Counted from the stretch's first letter, positions 1 through 14,376 are shown. The stretch: DNA of 64,000 bases from Methanobrevibacter boviskoreani JH1 (GCF_000320505.1 NZ_BAGX02000020.1:228573-292572); one strand, 5' to 3'. Numbers and translations are program-made. The notes: generated by a model from the sequence alone, not told the origin.

Positions 1-127
1 TGATATCCTCAGCTAAAACCCTCATATATGAATCTTTAATATTAATGGTCTCTGTATCCATAATTACTTGATTATCATTAAGTTTGGAAACTGCCTCATT
101 AAGTGGCATTAATTTAGATAAAAACAT
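1..127 (-). CDS. moeA: Molybdopterin molybdotransferase MoeA, N-terminal part (cut by window edge)
   Basis: Reading leftward from the ATG at 125-127, the first 42 codons run open to the window edge. They begin MFLSKLMPLNEAVSK and reach RVLAEDI, which matches the opening of MoeA proteins: a short 'MPLDEA' helix, then the conserved 'RVLAEDI' segment about 35 residues in. MoeA inserts molybdate or tungstate into molybdopterin, which methanogens need for formylmethanofuran dehydrogenase and formate dehydrogenase. Only the N-terminus is visible, so the catalytic domain cannot be checked. No strong ribosome binding site is obvious before the start. The family call rests on this short stretch. Confidence 0.65.
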   Translation of the reverse strand, partial: MFLSKLMPLNEAVSKLNDNQVIMDTETINIKDSYMRVLAEDI

Positions 128-431
128 ATTACACACCCTACTACTTTTTAAAAATTAAACAATGTTTTTATAAATAAATTCGATTATATAGATTTTAGAC
201 AAATATAAATATCCTAGTTAATCTTTAATTAAAAAAATAATTACATATGCTAGATTATTTTTAGCTTTAAAAGAATTTAAGACATATCTTGATTTAAGAC
301 AAAATTCAATTTTTCCAATATGAAAATACTTAAAATTTAAAACAATACATATAATGTTTTTTTGAAAATTTTAAATCTTATCCGACACTATCTTAAATTA
401 AAAAAATAAATTATATGAAGATAACTGTTAA
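128..431. other. Intergenic region between purL end and moeA start
   Basis: This A/T-rich stretch holds the presumed moeA promoter on its left side and the purL terminator on its right. I see no open frame with a ribosome binding site and no RNA gene. Confidence 0.6.
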
Positions 432-444
432 TTATTTCATATAA
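400..444 (-). terminator. Hairpin plus T-tract after purL
   Basis: A 9-bp inverted repeat (411-419 and 436-444, TTATATGAA/TTCATATAA) overlaps the purL stop codon. On the minus strand it is followed closely by a run of seven T (400-406 on the plus strand as A). The arrangement resembles an intrinsic terminator. The stem is entirely A/T-rich, so stability is modest. Confidence 0.45.
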
Positions 445-2588
445 GATTCTATAACATCTGTATAAGCGTCTGTTAGATCTGCAACAGGAATTGAAACATC
501 ATCAAATTTCAAATCAAGACCTTTGACTTCACCAATACAAGCTGCAGGAACATCTATCTTTGATAATATATCATCGACAGCATCAGCCTTAACAGTCATT
601 ATATACCTTCCATGGGATTCGGAAAATAATAGATTATTGAATTTCATGTCTGAATCAACTGGAATCTCAGAGGTATTAATCTCAGCACCTAAATTAGATT
701 TGATAGCCATTTCACTTAAAGCAATAGCTATTCCACCAGCAGAACAATCATGAATAGCTGTAATATTTTTATCTCCATCCTCTTCCAATAAATCCAAAAT
801 ATTCTTTGCAGCATTAAATTCATCATCGATTCTTACCTTAGGTGCGGTACCCTGTTCAATATTAAACAAGGTTCTATGATATTCGGAACCATTTAACTCA
901 TCATAGGTATTACCAACAATAACTATCTTATCGGATTCATTTTTAAACTCAAGGGTCCTGATATTCTCAAGATTTTCAACACCAATCAAACCTACAGCAG
1001 GTGTTGGATTAATTTTTGCACCTTCGTTTTCATTATAAAAACTAACATTACCACTAATAATTGGTGCATTGAATTTCTCGGAAATCTGAGACATGCCCTC
1101 AATACATTGTTTAAATTGCCATAAAATCTCCGGATTCTCAGGATTACCGAAGTTTAAACAATCCACTATAGCATAAGGCTTTGCACCTACTGATACAATA
1201 TTTCTTATACCCTCTGCTACAGAACCTGCTCCACCATCGAATGGTGATAATTTAGTATGGATTGGATTTGAATCTACTGTTAATGCAACACCTACATCAT
1301 CATCAATCTTAAGTACAGCTGCATCATCACCTGGCTTAACAGCGGTTCTAAGCTGAACCTCATAATCATATTGCCTATAGACCCACACCTTACTTGCAAT
1401 ATTTGGTGAGGATAAGAGTTTAAGTAATGCCTCGGCAAAATCCACATCCTCAACTTCAACAAGTTCCTCATCACATACAGGTTCGCGGATAGTTCTTGAT
1501 ATTGAAGGAGGATCTGATAACACAATAGTTGGAAGGTTACATAATTCCTGATTCTTTTCAAAGTCCTTTACAATCATATTGTTTCCTTCTGTAACCTCAC
1601 CGATTACAGCAGAAGGAAGTTCATGTTTATCACATATCTTAGTTGCTAAATCAACATCCTTAGGATTGATTACAAACACCATTCTCTCCTGTGATTCAGA
1701 CAACATTATCTCATATGGTGTCATACCAGTTTCCCTAAGTGGTATTGCATTCAAATCAACGATTGCACCATTTTCACAGGCACCTGCAAGTTCTGAAATA
1801 CAACAGGTTAATCCTCCACCACCTAAGTCCTTAACACCTGAAACATGAATCTTATCGAGAATCTCATATGATGCTTCCATTACACGTTTTTTAGTAAATG
1901 GATCTCCTACTTGCACTGCAGGCCTATCCTCAGTTTCACTATCAGAGGTCAATTCTTCAGATGCGAAAGTTACACCATTAATTCCATCTCTACCGGTAGT
2001 TCCACCCATTAAGAAAAATACATCTCCAACATTAGGAGCTTTACCATATACGATCTTATCCTTTTCAACAAGACCTACACACATTACATTTACAAGAGGA
2101 TTTGTTCTAAATGATTCATCAAACTCAATTTCTCCTGCAACAGTCGGAACACCTACGCGATTACCATAATCAGATATACCTTTTACAACGTTTTCAAAAA
2201 TATATTTGGATTTTTGATCTTCTAATGGTCCGAATCTTAATGGATCAAGAAGTGCAATAGGTTTTGCACCCATTGATATGATATCCCTTAAAATTCCACC
2301 AATTCCAGTACCTGCTCCACCATAAGGTTCTACTGCAGAAGGGTGATTATGACTCTCCATACCTACTGCAAGAGCATATTTATCTGTTATTGATACTAAT
2401 CCTGCATCATCTCCAGGACCTAATATAATGTTTTCCCCTTCAGTAGGAAATCTTTTTAAAAAAGGTCTACTACTTTTATAAGAACAATGTTCTGAAAACA
2501 TTACATCTAACATACCTTCCTCTAGAGAATTCATTTCTCTACCTAATAAATTAGTGATAAACTCTATTTCAGAATCTGTTAAAGTCAT
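432..2588 (-). CDS. purL: Phosphoribosylformylglycinamidine synthase subunit PurL
   Basis: PurL is the large synthetase subunit that converts FGAR to FGAM in purine synthesis, using ATP and ammonia from PurQ, with PurS as bridge. At 718 residues it is the 'small' PurL of archaea and Gram-positive bacteria, without the fused glutaminase domain. The [18 protein letters not shown] segment near residue 80 is the conserved nucleotide/substrate loop. Two AIR-synthase-like halves can be seen, with GDDAG near residue 60 and PGDDAAV near residue 420. The ATG at 2588 follows GGTGAT by four bases. PurS and PurQ are not next to it; purE lies 50 kb away on the other strand. Confidence 0.95.
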   Translation of the reverse strand: MTLTDSEIEFITNLLGREMNSLEEGMLDVMFSEHCSYKSSRPFLKRFPTEGENIILGPGDDAGLVSITDKYALAVGMESHNHPSAVEPYGGAGTGIGGILRDIISMGAKPIALLDPLRFGPLEDQKSKYIFENVVKGISDYGNRVGVPTVAGEIEFDESFRTNPLVNVMCVGLVEKDKIVYGKAPNVGDVFFLMGGTTGRDGINGVTFASEELTSDSETEDRPAVQVGDPFTKKRVMEASYEILDKIHVSGVKDLGGGGLTCCISELAGACENGAIVDLNAIPLRETGMTPYEIMLSESQERMVFVINPKDVDLATKICDKHELPSAVIGEVTEGNNMIVKDFEKNQELCNLPTIVLSDPPSISRTIREPVCDEELVEVEDVDFAEALLKLLSSPNIASKVWVYRQYDYEVQLRTAVKPGDDAAVLKIDDDVGVALTVDSNPIHTKLSPFDGGAGSVAEGIRNIVSVGAKPYAIVDCLNFGNPENPEILWQFKQCIEGMSQISEKFNAPIISGNVSFYNENEGAKINPTPAVGLIGVENLENIRTLEFKNESDKIVIVGNTYDELNGSEYHRTLFNIEQGTAPKVRIDDEFNAAKNILDLLEEDGDKNITAIHDCSAGGIAIALSEMAIKSNLGAEINTSEIPVDSDMKFNNLLFSESHGRYIMTVKADAVDDILSKIDVPAACIGEVKGLDLKFDDVSIPVADLTDAYTDVIESYMK

Positions 2589-2752
2589 TTAAATCACCAT
2601 ATTTTAAATAATACTCCTATAGTTTAAAAATTTATAATTGAAGAGTTTAAATTAAATTCGTTTTAAAATAAAGATTAATAATCAATTACTAATAAAATCC
2701 TAAAGGAAAATAAAATAGAAATCAACTATTAAATATTTCTCTTTCAAATGAA

Positions 2753-6077
<3,325 letters not shown>

Positions 6078-6396
6078 AATTATTCTCCTCTAATATTAAT
6101 AGAATATTTAATAAAAAGCATATTAAAATTTTAAAAATAATAAAAATAAAGCTAAATAATTTATTTTAAGAAATTTTACCTAAGATAAATTATATCTAAA
6201 AATAAATAGTTTATATTTGAATTATTAAAATCTATTAATCATCTAATATTTTAATAAACAATATAAATTTTAAATATGTCTTGAATCCTAATTTAGAATC
6301 AAAAATTGACCAAGATTAAAACTCAATTATATTTAAAAAATGAATAATGAAATATAATAGTTATACTATTTTAAGTTGTTTAAACAAACGCCAAAC
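6078..6396. other. Intergenic region upstream of ileS
   Basis: This A/T-rich spacer separates the mat stop from the ileS start. It contains a 12-bp perfect palindrome, TTGTTTAAACAA, at 6376-6387, just past the mat stop codon. No gene-like frame is seen. Confidence 0.5.
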
Positions 6397-7602
6397 CTAG
6401 AAAGTTTTAGCTTTACCTGAAACAACTTCTTCAGTAATAACTGATATATCTTCAAGCCATTTATCTACAATAGTTTCAACATTTTTATTAACATCTTCTA
6501 ATTTGTAACCATCTTCCAAGATAATTTGGGTAGATGCAGCTTTAGGTTGATCTATTGGTTTACCGATTTGACTTAAAATCATTAAATCAGCTTGTTTAAC
6601 TCCTTCAACATTTTCCACAACATCATTAGCTATTTTATTAGATAATAAATTATAGATTTTACCTACATGGTTAATAGGATTTTTACCGGAAGTTGCTTCC
6701 ATAGACATTGGTCTGCATGGAGTAATAAGACCGTTAGCTCTGTTACCTCTTCCTACAGAACCATCATCTCCCATTTCTGCAGAGGTACCACTAACAGTTA
6801 AATAGTAACCAGATTCGTCCTGTTTATTATCATCATCAGCAGTGTTTACATAAACATCTAAGTTACGATTTGTTAAGCCAGAAGCAAAATCAGCTACAAT
6901 ATCTTTTAATTCTTCCCTAATAGAAATATAAGCATCCCTATCATCTACATATTTAGATACCATAGCACAACCTATTGTTAAGGTAATATCATCTTTGTCT
7001 CTAAGACCCATTACTTTAATATCCTCACCAATTGCAGGGTGTTGTTTCTTAAAGGCTTTGGAGTTTAAAAGGTTTTCAGTTTTTAATACAATATTTTCCA
7101 CTTCGGAAAATGGAGCATATCCTACACCGAAAGAAGTATCATTACTTGAGATAGCACCTTTTCTTGAGAAAACATCAACTAAATCTCCTGAACCTTTACC
7201 TATCTTACATTGTACAACACAATCTGATTCAACATCTAAGTTAATGATGGTTTTATCTAAAAATTCCTTAGCAGCATCAATTGCTACTCTTTCAAGAGGT
7301 AATTTAACTCCATCATATTCATGAACACCTCTACCTGTTAAAAGAATGTCAATAGGTTTTAAGATTTCTCCTCCACCAAAGTGAGGATCTGATTCACCTG
7401 CTGTAATCTGAACTTCATCAGTGTTATGGTGAAGAATACCTCCAAATTCATCCATATACATTTGGCATAATGCATGGCTTACAGCTTCACCTAAACCATC
7501 ACTAATACTATCAGGATGACCTATACCTTTTCTTTCAACAATTTCAATTTCCTTATCTTCAATATATTTTTGATCTAATTCATCAACTATTATATTTCTC
7601 AT
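6397..7602 (-). CDS. mat: Archaeal S-adenosylmethionine synthetase
   Basis: This enzyme makes S-adenosylmethionine from methionine and ATP. At 401 residues it fits the archaeal MAT family, which is very divergent from bacterial MetK. The N-terminal segment [20 protein letters not shown] (residues about 23-42) is the family's ATP/methionine site, and the glycine-rich stretch [14 protein letters not shown] near residue 280 is also typical. The ATG at 7602 follows GTGATGAT. The gene is alone, with DUF192 divergent on the other side. SAM here would supply methyltransferases and the radical SAM enzyme AmrS at 56 kb. Confidence 0.95.
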   Translation of the reverse strand: MRNIIVDELDQKYIEDKEIEIVERKGIGHPDSISDGLGEAVSHALCQMYMDEFGGILHHNTDEVQITAGESDPHFGGGEILKPIDILLTGRGVHEYDGVKLPLERVAIDAAKEFLDKTIINLDVESDCVVQCKIGKGSGDLVDVFSRKGAISSNDTSFGVGYAPFSEVENIVLKTENLLNSKAFKKQHPAIGEDIKVMGLRDKDDITLTIGCAMVSKYVDDRDAYISIREELKDIVADFASGLTNRNLDVYVNTADDDNKQDESGYYLTVSGTSAEMGDDGSVGRGNRANGLITPCRPMSMEATSGKNPINHVGKIYNLLSNKIANDVVENVEGVKQADLMILSQIGKPIDQPKAASTQIILEDGYKLEDVNKNVETIVDKWLEDISVITEEVVSGKAKTF

Positions 7603-7998
7603 AATATCATCACTCGAGAGATGTTTGTAAAATTTAAAGTAATAATAAATGTAGAATTTTATTTAAAACTAAATTAAAAATTGATTTAAACAAATTCCAT
7701 TAAAATATTTTAATTAAATAAAATTAAGTGGAATTACTCTATAGAATTAGAATTTAGTAAAACTTAAAAAAATTATAATCCTAAATAATTCAACTTATTA
7801 TAATTTAAAATTTATTTATTAAGTACTTAATAAATTTATGTTTTTATTGAAAATAAATTAGGATTTTTTATGAATTTAAAAAAAAATAAATGAAAAATTA
7901 TTAAAGCTCTAAAAAAATTTAAAAATAGAAAAATGATTTTAAATAAATTTAAAAAAATACTTAAAAAGGATTAATATTATCTTATCTAAGGTGATAAT
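7603..7998. other. Divergent intergenic region between mat and the DUF192 gene
   Basis: About 400 bases of almost pure A/T with long A and T runs. It must hold the mat promoter on the minus strand and the promoter of the DUF192 gene on the plus strand, but no single TATA/BRE pair stands out. No coding frame is seen. Confidence 0.5.
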
Positions 7999-8361
7999 AT
8001 TAAAATAAAAAAACTATTAATCTATAATGATAATAAAGAGGATATAATAGAAATTGAAATATATAATACATTTTTAAAAAGATTTAAAGGACTAATGTTT
8101 GAAAAGTATATAAAAAATCCGATACTATTTATTGTTCCACAGAATATATTTCATAAAAGATTAATAATCCACAGTTTTTTTATGAAAATCCCAATCGATA
8201 TAATGGTAGTAAATGATAGACTGGAAATCATTGATAAAACCAGTCTTAAGCCATGGCATTACTATAAAGTTAATGAGGAGATTGCCTGCTTTATAGAATT
8301 GGAATACGGATTTTTAAACAAACATAATATTAAAATTAATGATAAAATAAAAATTATTTGA
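7999..8361 (+). CDS. DUF192 family protein, apparent ATT start
   Basis: The frame encodes about 120 residues of the small DUF192 family, whose function is not firmly known. Family marks are KRFKGLMF (residues about 29-36), a central hydrophobic strand with IHSFFMKIPID, and SLKPWHYYKV, as in the family's usual order. The first ATG (8095) would cut off the first strand of the domain and lacks a ribosome binding site. In-frame upstream sequence reads IKIKKLLIYNDN, preceded by GGTGAT at 7990-7995. The spacing to ATT at 7999 equals that seen before ordinary ATG starts in this window, for example the AEC and rfbC genes. An in-frame TAA at 7987 bars any earlier start. The start may be a real ATT or a mutated or misread ATG. 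Confidence 0.65.
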   Translation: MKIKKLLIYNDNKEDIIEIEIYNTFLKRFKGLMFEKYIKNPILFIVPQNIFHKRLIIHSFFMKIPIDIMVVNDRLEIIDKTSLKPWHYYKVNEEIACFIELEYGFLNKHNIKINDKIKII

Positions 8362-8473
8362 AATTAGTTCTAAAAAGGAAATTTACAGATTAGGATATCA
8401 GGAGTCAATAAATCATCAAAGATTCCATGAAAAAGAGACAATATCGGCACCATATAAAACAAATGTATTTTAA
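8351..8473 (+). pseudogene. Unrecognised 40-codon open stretch without a start
   Basis: Just after the DUF192 gene, an open frame runs from a TAA at 8348 to a TAA at 8471. Its last 30 residues look protein-like (for example YRLGYQESINHQRFHEKE, rich in charged and aromatic residues) and unlike chance translation of A/T-rich spacer. There is no start codon or ribosome binding site. It could be the tail of a decayed gene. I cannot name the family. Confidence 0.3.
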
Positions 8474-8523
8474 AGGAAATAATTGATTTTTTAAAGTTTC
8501 GATTATAAAAAAAGAGTTAAAGA

Positions 8524-9231
8524 TTAATTAAGATTTTCCTCAATAAATGGAATGATCTTTGACGGATGTTCTATAACATTAATACCCTCAATTTCTCTAA
8601 GTTTCTTGGTATTTTCAATATCAATATCTCTCATATGCATTTGAATAACCTTTCCAACTGAAATTGCACCATGAGGACATGAGTCTTTACAGAGTCCACA
8701 GCCTAAACATTTTAGTAAAGATATTTCTTTATAAGGGATAATGGCATCATTAGGACAAGTCAATGCAGCAGTACAGGGATCACACTTTTCACATTTAGAA
8801 AGTTCTAGTTTAGAAGGAAGAACCGTATCTATATCTCCAGGAGTAATGTCTACAGGTACAATAATAGTAGGCACCCTGCCTTTACCTGCTTGTGCCACGG
8901 CATTTGTAACCAGTGTATCTGATATTCCATATACAATTTTTGATACGGTGTTTGCTGTTGCAGGTGATACAATCAGCAAATCATATTTACCAAGGGAGAA
9001 TCTACCTGTAATTGGAAAGCTGAATCTTTGATTGGAATCAGTGGCAAATTCCCTATAGCGGCCTCCGGTAAGGTGCTTAACATTTTCATACAATCCATAC
9101 ATTTTTAAAACTTCCTCACTTGCAGAAGAGAGAAATACGGTAACCTCATTATCCTTTGCAAGTTGTTGAAAAACCTGAACACTTTCATTAAGTAAATGTC
9201 CTGCACCAGTAAAAGCCCATCCAATACGCAT
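8524..9231 (-). CDS. DmrX-like dihydromethanopterin reductase (flavoprotein with two ferredoxin clusters)
   Basis: The N-terminal 130 residues form a flavoprotein (FMN-binding) fold beginning MRIGWAFTGAGHLL, with the SPATANTVSKI segment near residue 110. Two 4Fe-4S motifs follow: CEKCDPCTAALTCP near residue 147 and CLGCGLCKDSCP near residue 178. This layout matches DmrX, the acceptor-dependent dihydromethanopterin reductase known from Methanosarcina mazei, which performs the last step of tetrahydromethanopterin synthesis. Related archaeal flavoproteins (AfpA type) share the first domain but lack the clusters. It lies 64 bases downstream of glyA on the same strand; SHMT uses tetrahydromethanopterin as C1 carrier, so the pair is functionally sensible. 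Confidence 0.75.
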   Translation of the reverse strand: MRIGWAFTGAGHLLNESVQVFQQLAKDNEVTVFLSSASEEVLKMYGLYENVKHLTGGRYREFATDSNQRFSFPITGRFSLGKYDLLIVSPATANTVSKIVYGISDTLVTNAVAQAGKGRVPTIIVPVDITPGDIDTVLPSKLELSKCEKCDPCTAALTCPNDAIIPYKEISLLKCLGCGLCKDSCPHGAISVGKVIQMHMRDIDIENTKKLREIEGINVIEHPSKIIPFIEENLN

Positions 9232-9265
9232 AATATCTTCCTAAAAAAATAGATGATTTTCAAAT

Positions 9266-9276
9266 AAAAAAAAAAA
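9266..9276 (-). terminator. T-tract downstream of glyA
   Basis: Eleven consecutive T on the minus strand lie 20 bases past the glyA stop codon. Archaeal RNA polymerase terminates on oligo-T tracts. No hairpin is obvious, and some read-through into the dmrX-like gene is possible. Confidence 0.4.
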
Positions 9277-9295
9277 TAGAAAAAATGAAAAAATA

Positions 9296-10564
9296 TTAGA
9301 ACTGAAGATATTCATATGCCTCTGTTTCTCTAAAAGCATAATGAACTTTTGTGTAATTGTTCATATATTCAGAAACTTCATCCTTAACATTTTCGTCGTC
9401 AACCACAACTCTTTTAATAAACTCAGCAATTTCAGACATGTTTTTCTCTTTTAATCCTCTTCTTGTAATCTCGGATGTACCTATCCTAATTCCGGATGGA
9501 TTATCACTGTTGTTTACATCATCCCAAGGAAGAAGGTTTTTATTTAATATGATGTTGTTTCTTTCTAATTTTTTAGCAAAGGTATTTCCGTCAGTAATAT
9601 TAGTTACATCAACTGCAACTTGGTGAGATTCAGTGAAACCTAAATCCTCACATAAAACATTAAATCCTAATTCATATAATGCCTGAGCTAAAGCTTTTGC
9701 ATTTTTAATAATTTGTTTAGCATAAGCCTCTCCAAATTCTAACATTTCAGCAGTTGCAATACCTAATCCTGCTAAATGGTGAAGGTGATAATTACTTACA
9801 ACACCAGGGAATACTGCATCATCAATTTTATCTGCATATTCCTCATGATCAGATAAGATAATTCCCCCCTGAGTTCCAGGGAATGATTTATGTGTACTTC
9901 CCATCATAACATCTGCTCCTTCTTTTAAAGGATCTTGGAATTGTTTACCTGCGATTAATCCTAAAACATGAGCTCCATCATATAAAACTTTAGCTCCAAC
10001 TTCGTCTGCAGCTTCACGAGCTTCTGCAACAGGATGTGGGAATAAGAATAAGCTTCCACCTAAAAGAACAACCTTAGGTTTTTCTTCAATAATGGTTTTC
10101 TTCATTTTATCTGCATCAATATTCATTATATCAGGATTAAATGGATGGGAAACATTTTTTAATCCATGAATTCCTGCAGCAGAAACATTAGCATGTGAAA
10201 TATGTCCACCATAAGGTACTTCTAAAGCCATTAATTTATCATTGTATTTAGTAAATGCAAAGAAAGCTGCTAAATTAGCAGTTACACCAGAAACTGTCCT
10301 AACATCAACATACTTAGCATTAAACAATTTTTTATTTAAATCAACAGTTAAATCCTCAATATCATCAATATATTTACATCCTTCATATAACCTTTCATGG
10401 GATTTACCTTCAGCATATCTATGGGATAAATCAGAAACCATAGCTGTTTTAACATCTGCACTTGTAATGTTCTCACTTGCTATAAGGTTAATACTATTTT
10501 TCATCCAGTCATTATGTTGCTTAAGATAACCCTGAAACTCGGTTATATATTCTTGATTTGACAT
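9296..10564 (-). CDS. glyA: Serine hydroxymethyltransferase
   Basis: GlyA interconverts serine and glycine with PLP, passing the one-carbon unit to tetrahydromethanopterin in methanogens. The 422-residue length is typical. The PLP-lysine segment is [16 protein letters not shown] near residue 225. The N-terminal [12 protein letters not shown] near residue 25 and [13 protein letters not shown] near residue 195 are family signatures. The ATG at 10564 is preceded by GGTGTGAGATA. The first gene of a likely glyA-dmrX unit. Confidence 0.95.
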   Translation of the reverse strand: MSNQEYITEFQGYLKQHNDWMKNSINLIASENITSADVKTAMVSDLSHRYAEGKSHERLYEGCKYIDDIEDLTVDLNKKLFNAKYVDVRTVSGVTANLAAFFAFTKYNDKLMALEVPYGGHISHANVSAAGIHGLKNVSHPFNPDIMNIDADKMKKTIIEEKPKVVLLGGSLFLFPHPVAEAREAADEVGAKVLYDGAHVLGLIAGKQFQDPLKEGADVMMGSTHKSFPGTQGGIILSDHEEYADKIDDAVFPGVVSNYHLHHLAGLGIATAEMLEFGEAYAKQIIKNAKALAQALYELGFNVLCEDLGFTESHQVAVDVTNITDGNTFAKKLERNNIILNKNLLPWDDVNNSDNPSGIRIGTSEITRRGLKEKNMSEIAEFIKRVVVDDENVKDEVSEYMNNYTKVHYAFRETEAYEYLQF

Positions 10565-11015
10565 TATCTCACACCTATAAAATACATTTTAAATTATTTT
10601 AAATAAATTCAATGAAAAATCACATTTATAAAAAATAATTTCAAATTACAAATTCCTATAAAAATAGAAAAAATATATTTTTTAAATTAAAATAAACATT
10701 AAACTTTTTAACAATCTTAATTTTAAATTTTTTAATATTTAATCATTATGATTAATATAAGGTATAATTTCCCCAATTAAAATGAAAACAAAAAATACTT
10801 TAAAAAAATTGATATTTATTTAAAGATCCTATCCCCTAATAGGGAATTATTTAATAATTTAAATGGAAATTAAATAAAAAACTAGTTTTAATAACATTAT
10901 TAAATTTTAAAGAAAAAAGATTTAAAAAAATAGTCTACACTAAGGCAACAACAACAGATTAAAAATAAGTCTTTAAAATATGAAAAAGTAAGGATTGGAA
11001 AAATCCAATCTATAC
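10565..11015. other. Intergenic region between hdrA end and glyA start
   Basis: A/T-rich spacer with the glyA promoter on the minus strand. One GC-containing element stands out: the near-perfect palindrome CCCTAATAGGG at 10834-10844, about 270 bases upstream of glyA, which could be an operator or chance. The hdrA terminator occupies its right end. Confidence 0.45.
10984..11010 (-). terminator. Hairpin after hdrA
   Basis: A 7-bp stem GATTGGA/TCCAATC (10993-10999 and 11004-11010) with a four-base loop lies directly past the hdrA stop codon. On the minus strand it is followed by a short T stretch (10984-10988). It looks like an intrinsic-type terminator or a 3'-end stabilising hairpin. Confidence 0.55.
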
Positions 11016-12998
11016 TTACATATCTTCAAATGCAGCATCGATTTGTGCCATGATTTGATCTGTTTTAAAGTGGTTTTGATCCATAGCACCTGAAGGACAA
11101 GCACCTACACAGGTACCGCATCCTTTACATAATGCAGCATTAATTTCAGCGTGTTTTGCACCTTCTTCTCCAACAATACTAATAGCACTGAATGGACAAA
11201 GTTCTACACAAACCTCACATGCACCACAAAGGTTCTCATCGGAGGAAGCAATAATTGGTTCAATTGCTACTTTACCTTGAGACATTGGGATAGCAGCACG
11301 AGCAGCTGCAGCTGAACCTTGAGCTACGGAATCAGGAATATCTTTAGGACCTTGAGCTACACCTGCAATGTAAACACCATCGGTTAAAGTATCTACAGGT
11401 CTTAATTTAGGGTGAGCTTCCATATAGAATCCGTCAGAAGATTTGGAGATTCCTAAGGTTTGTCTTAATTCGTTAGATCCTGCAGGAGGTTCTAAACCAA
11501 CAGATAATACAACTAAATCATAGGTGTATTCAGTTACTTTACCAAGTAAAGTATCTTCAGCTCTAATGGTTAAAGTTAAATCATCGTTTTCGATAATTTG
11601 AGCAGGTCTACCTCTTAAGAATTCAATACCGTATTTTTCTTGGGAAGTTTTGTAGAATTCTTCGAATCCTTTACCAAATGCACGAATATCCATGTAGTAA
11701 CAGGTTACTTCTGTATCTGGTTCGTGATCAATACATAATTGTGCATTCTTCATGGAGTACATACAACATACCCTTGAACAATATGGTTTACCAATTTGTT
11801 CATCTCTTGAACCTACACAGTGGATAAATGCAACACGTTTAGGAGTTTCACCATCGGAAGGTTTAATAACATGTCCGGTAGTAGGACCAGATGCGTTAAT
11901 CATCCTTTCAATTTCTAAACCAGTAATGACATTAGAGTATCTACCGTAACCATATTCATATTTACCGGAAGGATCGTATGGGTCGTATCCAGTAGCAGCA
12001 ATAATAGTACCTACTTCAAGTTTAATTTCTTCAGGTTGTTGATCAAGGTCAATAGAACCACGTTCACAAGCTGATACACAGAGACCACATTCAATACAGT
12101 AATCTTTATCAATAGTAGCACATAATGGTACAGCTTGAGGGAATGGAATGTATGCAGCTTTAGTCATACCAATACCTTCATCAAAGTAGTTAGGTATTTC
12201 GATAGGACAAACTTCAGTACATTGACCACAACCAGTACAGGTCTCTTCATCAACGTATCTTGCTTTTTTGTTTACAGTTACAGTAAAGTTACCAATGTAT
12301 CCGTCAACATCAGTTACTTCTGCATAAGTGATTAATTCAATGTTTTCATGTTTACCACAATCTACCATCTTAGGTGCTAAGATACACATTGAACAATCAA
12401 GAGTAGGGAAAGTTTTATCTAATTGACCCATCCTACCACTAATGGTTGGGTTTCTTTCAACTAAATAAGTATGGAATCCCATATCACCTAAATCTAAAGC
12501 AGTTTGGATACCAGTAACTCCACCACCAATAACAAGAGCATTGTTATTTACGTCTACCATATGAGGTTCTAAAGGTTCTAATAATCTTACTTTAGCAACT
12601 GCCATACGGACTAAATCTTTAGCTTTTTCAGTAGCAGCTTCAGGTTCATTCATATGTACCCAAGAATCGTGTTCTCTTAAGTTAGCAAATTCAAATAAGT
12701 ATCTGTTTAATCCAGCTTCTTCTACACATCTTCTGAAGGTAGGTTCGTGAAGCCTTGGAGAACATGCAGCTACAACTACTCTGTTAAGGTTTTGTTCTTT
12801 AATATCTTCTTGAATAAGATTTTGACCCGGGTCTGAACACATGTATTTGTAATCTTTTGCTACAACTACGTTAGGTAAAGTACCTGCGTATTCAGCAACA
12901 GCTTCACAGTCTACTGCTGCAGCAATGTTAACACCACAGTGACAGACATAAACTCCTATTCTTAATTCTTCGTTTTCATTATTTTTTTCTTCTGCCAT
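11016..12998 (-). CDS. hdrA: CoB-CoM heterodisulfide reductase subunit A
   Basis: HdrA is the flavin-bifurcating subunit of the HdrABC-MvhADG complex. That complex reduces the CoM-S-S-CoB heterodisulfide and ferredoxin with hydrogen in the last step of methanogenesis. The 660 residues show [14 protein letters not shown] at the start, [10 protein letters not shown] near residue 80, an FAD-binding [16 protein letters not shown] near 150, and four 4Fe-4S motifs: [12 protein letters not shown] and [12 protein letters not shown] in the middle, [12 protein letters not shown] and [12 protein letters not shown] at the C-terminus. It is a cysteine form with no in-frame selenocysteine TGA. It starts at ATG 12998, after GGTGATTTA. 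hdrB and hdrC are not adjacent, as is usual in Methanobacteriales. Confidence 0.96.
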   Translation of the reverse strand: MAEEKNNENEELRIGVYVCHCGVNIAAAVDCEAVAEYAGTLPNVVVAKDYKYMCSDPGQNLIQEDIKEQNLNRVVVAACSPRLHEPTFRRCVEEAGLNRYLFEFANLREHDSWVHMNEPEAATEKAKDLVRMAVAKVRLLEPLEPHMVDVNNNALVIGGGVTGIQTALDLGDMGFHTYLVERNPTISGRMGQLDKTFPTLDCSMCILAPKMVDCGKHENIELITYAEVTDVDGYIGNFTVTVNKKARYVDEETCTGCGQCTEVCPIEIPNYFDEGIGMTKAAYIPFPQAVPLCATIDKDYCIECGLCVSACERGSIDLDQQPEEIKLEVGTIIAATGYDPYDPSGKYEYGYGRYSNVITGLEIERMINASGPTTGHVIKPSDGETPKRVAFIHCVGSRDEQIGKPYCSRVCCMYSMKNAQLCIDHEPDTEVTCYYMDIRAFGKGFEEFYKTSQEKYGIEFLRGRPAQIIENDDLTLTIRAEDTLLGKVTEYTYDLVVLSVGLEPPAGSNELRQTLGISKSSDGFYMEAHPKLRPVDTLTDGVYIAGVAQGPKDIPDSVAQGSAAAARAAIPMSQGKVAIEPIIASSDENLCGACEVCVELCPFSAISIVGEEGAKHAEINAALCKGCGTCVGACPSGAMDQNHFKTDQIMAQIDAAFEDM

Positions 12999-13030
12999 TA
13001 AATCACCTTGTACAAGTATGTGACATTATC

Positions 13031-13051
13031 TAATATTTTATAAAAAAAATC
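13031..13051 (-). promoter_or_regulatory. Probable TATA box of hdrA
   Basis: On the minus strand the sequence TTTTTTTATAAAATATTA forms a good archaeal TATA box, centred about 44 bases upstream of the hdrA ATG. With a TBP-to-start spacing near 25 bases, transcription would begin about 20 bases before the ATG, leaving room for the GGTGAT site. Confidence 0.45.
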
Positions 13052-13433
13052 TTAGATAAATTTATGTTTATAATTACTATTAATAAAGCTTTCTATTCTA
13101 AAAATTAAGTAAGCTTTATATAATAAAAAAACGATTCAAAAAATTTGAATCCCATAAGACATATAAAGGATAAAAAGGGCATAAAGATAAAATCTAAATA
13201 GTATAAATGAATTGATGAGTAGAATAAACCTTTAAGACTAGTTTAAATAAAATAGAAAGAAAAAATTAAAAAGCAGATCAATATGGAAAATTAGAGGTAA
13301 AAAGAAAGATAACAATTAATAAACGAATATAATTGAAAACAAAAGAGCAATACAATTATAAAAAGAAAAATGAAAAGCCTTTAATTAAAAAAATAGAAAA
13401 CATCAGTTTTACATTGAAAAAATGAAAAAAATT

Positions 13434-13463
13434 AAAAAAAAGTTTAATCGTAAATGATTAAAC
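13434..13463 (-). terminator. Hairpin plus T-tract after the AEC transporter gene
   Basis: A perfect 8-bp inverted repeat, GTTTAATC/GATTAAAC (13442-13449 and 13456-13463), lies 10 bases past the stop codon. It is followed at once on the minus strand by eight T (13434-13441 region). This is a bacterial-style intrinsic terminator shape. Confidence 0.65.
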
Positions 13464-13473
13464 AAATTTAATC

Positions 13474-14376
13474 CTAAACAATAGACATTATAATAGGTAA
13501 TGTAATTAGACTGACCATCATATCAATAAAAATACAATCAGATGCAACATGGAAATCCAAATCAAAATTAATTGCAAGTGCTAGTGCTAACATTGCCGGA
13601 GGCATAGCAGCTTCAATTACAGATATTTGAAATTCAAAACCACCTACACCAAATAGTTTTAACACAAAAACAGCAAGGATAGGAGCAATAACAAGTTTAA
13701 TTACTGATGTAAAAGCTGCCATGTTTAAACTATTTTTCAATCCTCTGAAGTCTATAGATAAACCTAATGATAGCATGATCAATGGGACAGTTAATGCTTT
13801 AAGATATACTAATACATTTGATACAACAGGTCCAATTGGTATATTTGCAACATTAAATAATAAACCTAATACCACAGCCCATAACAATGGAAATGTTAAG
13901 ATTTTTTTTATAACCTTCTCCAGTTTTCCACCGAATAAAATCAATAGCAATAGATTAAATATAATAAATAATAATGTAGTACCTACATCATAGAATATAG
14001 CCCTAATTAATCCATCATTACCAAATACTCCTAAAATTAACGGATAACCGAAAAAACCAGTATTTGCCATAGCTGCAACAAGTACTACACTCCACTTTGT
14101 CTTAGTTTCAAATTTTTTAATACTCAATATTATATAAGTTATTAAACCACTAATTCCTGCTACAATAATGTTTACAATCGGTAGAATACCTAATTTAGGA
14201 ATTAATGAAATATTTGTATTATATAATGAATAAAAAACTAAACAAGGCATAGCTATATTAATAACGATTTTATTTAGTGTATCTACATTATTAACCTCTA
14301 ATAAACCAATTCTTTTAGAAAAATAACCTAAGAAAATAATGATTAATATAACTAAAAATGTATATTCTAAACTCAT
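13474..14376 (-). CDS. AEC-family (auxin efflux carrier-like) membrane transporter
   Basis: The 300-residue protein is almost entirely membrane-embedded, with about ten hydrophobic segments in two halves of five. The C-terminal half contains the family's conserved ALTVPLIMLSLGLSID near residue 195 and VIEAAMPPAMLALALA near residue 255. Members export or import small organic acids such as malate, but substrate cannot be predicted here. The ATG at 14376 follows GTGATAAT. The gene is monocistronic, with its own terminator and long spacers on both sides. Confidence 0.88.
   Translation of the reverse strand: MSLEYTFLVILIIIFLGYFSKRIGLLEVNNVDTLNKIVINIAMPCLVFYSLYNTNISLIPKLGILPIVNIIVAGISGLITYIILSIKKFETKTKWSVVLVAAMANTGFFGYPLILGVFGNDGLIRAIFYDVGTTLLFIIFNLLLLILFGGKLEKVIKKILTFPLLWAVVLGLLFNVANIPIGPVVSNVLVYLKALTVPLIMLSLGLSIDFRGLKNSLNMAAFTSVIKLVIAPILAVFVLKLFGVGGFEFQISVIEAAMPPAMLALALAINFDLDFHVASDCIFIDMMVSLITLPIIMSIV

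Larger units (their letters stand above)
12999..13473. other. Intergenic region upstream of hdrA
   Basis: Holds the hdrA promoter at its left end and the terminator of the AEC transporter gene at its right end. The middle is A-rich with no coding frame or RNA gene that I can recognise. Confidence 0.5.

Noticed and set aside
11016-12998. Selenocysteine in HdrA
   Set aside because: The frame has cysteine at the relevant positions and no internal TGA.
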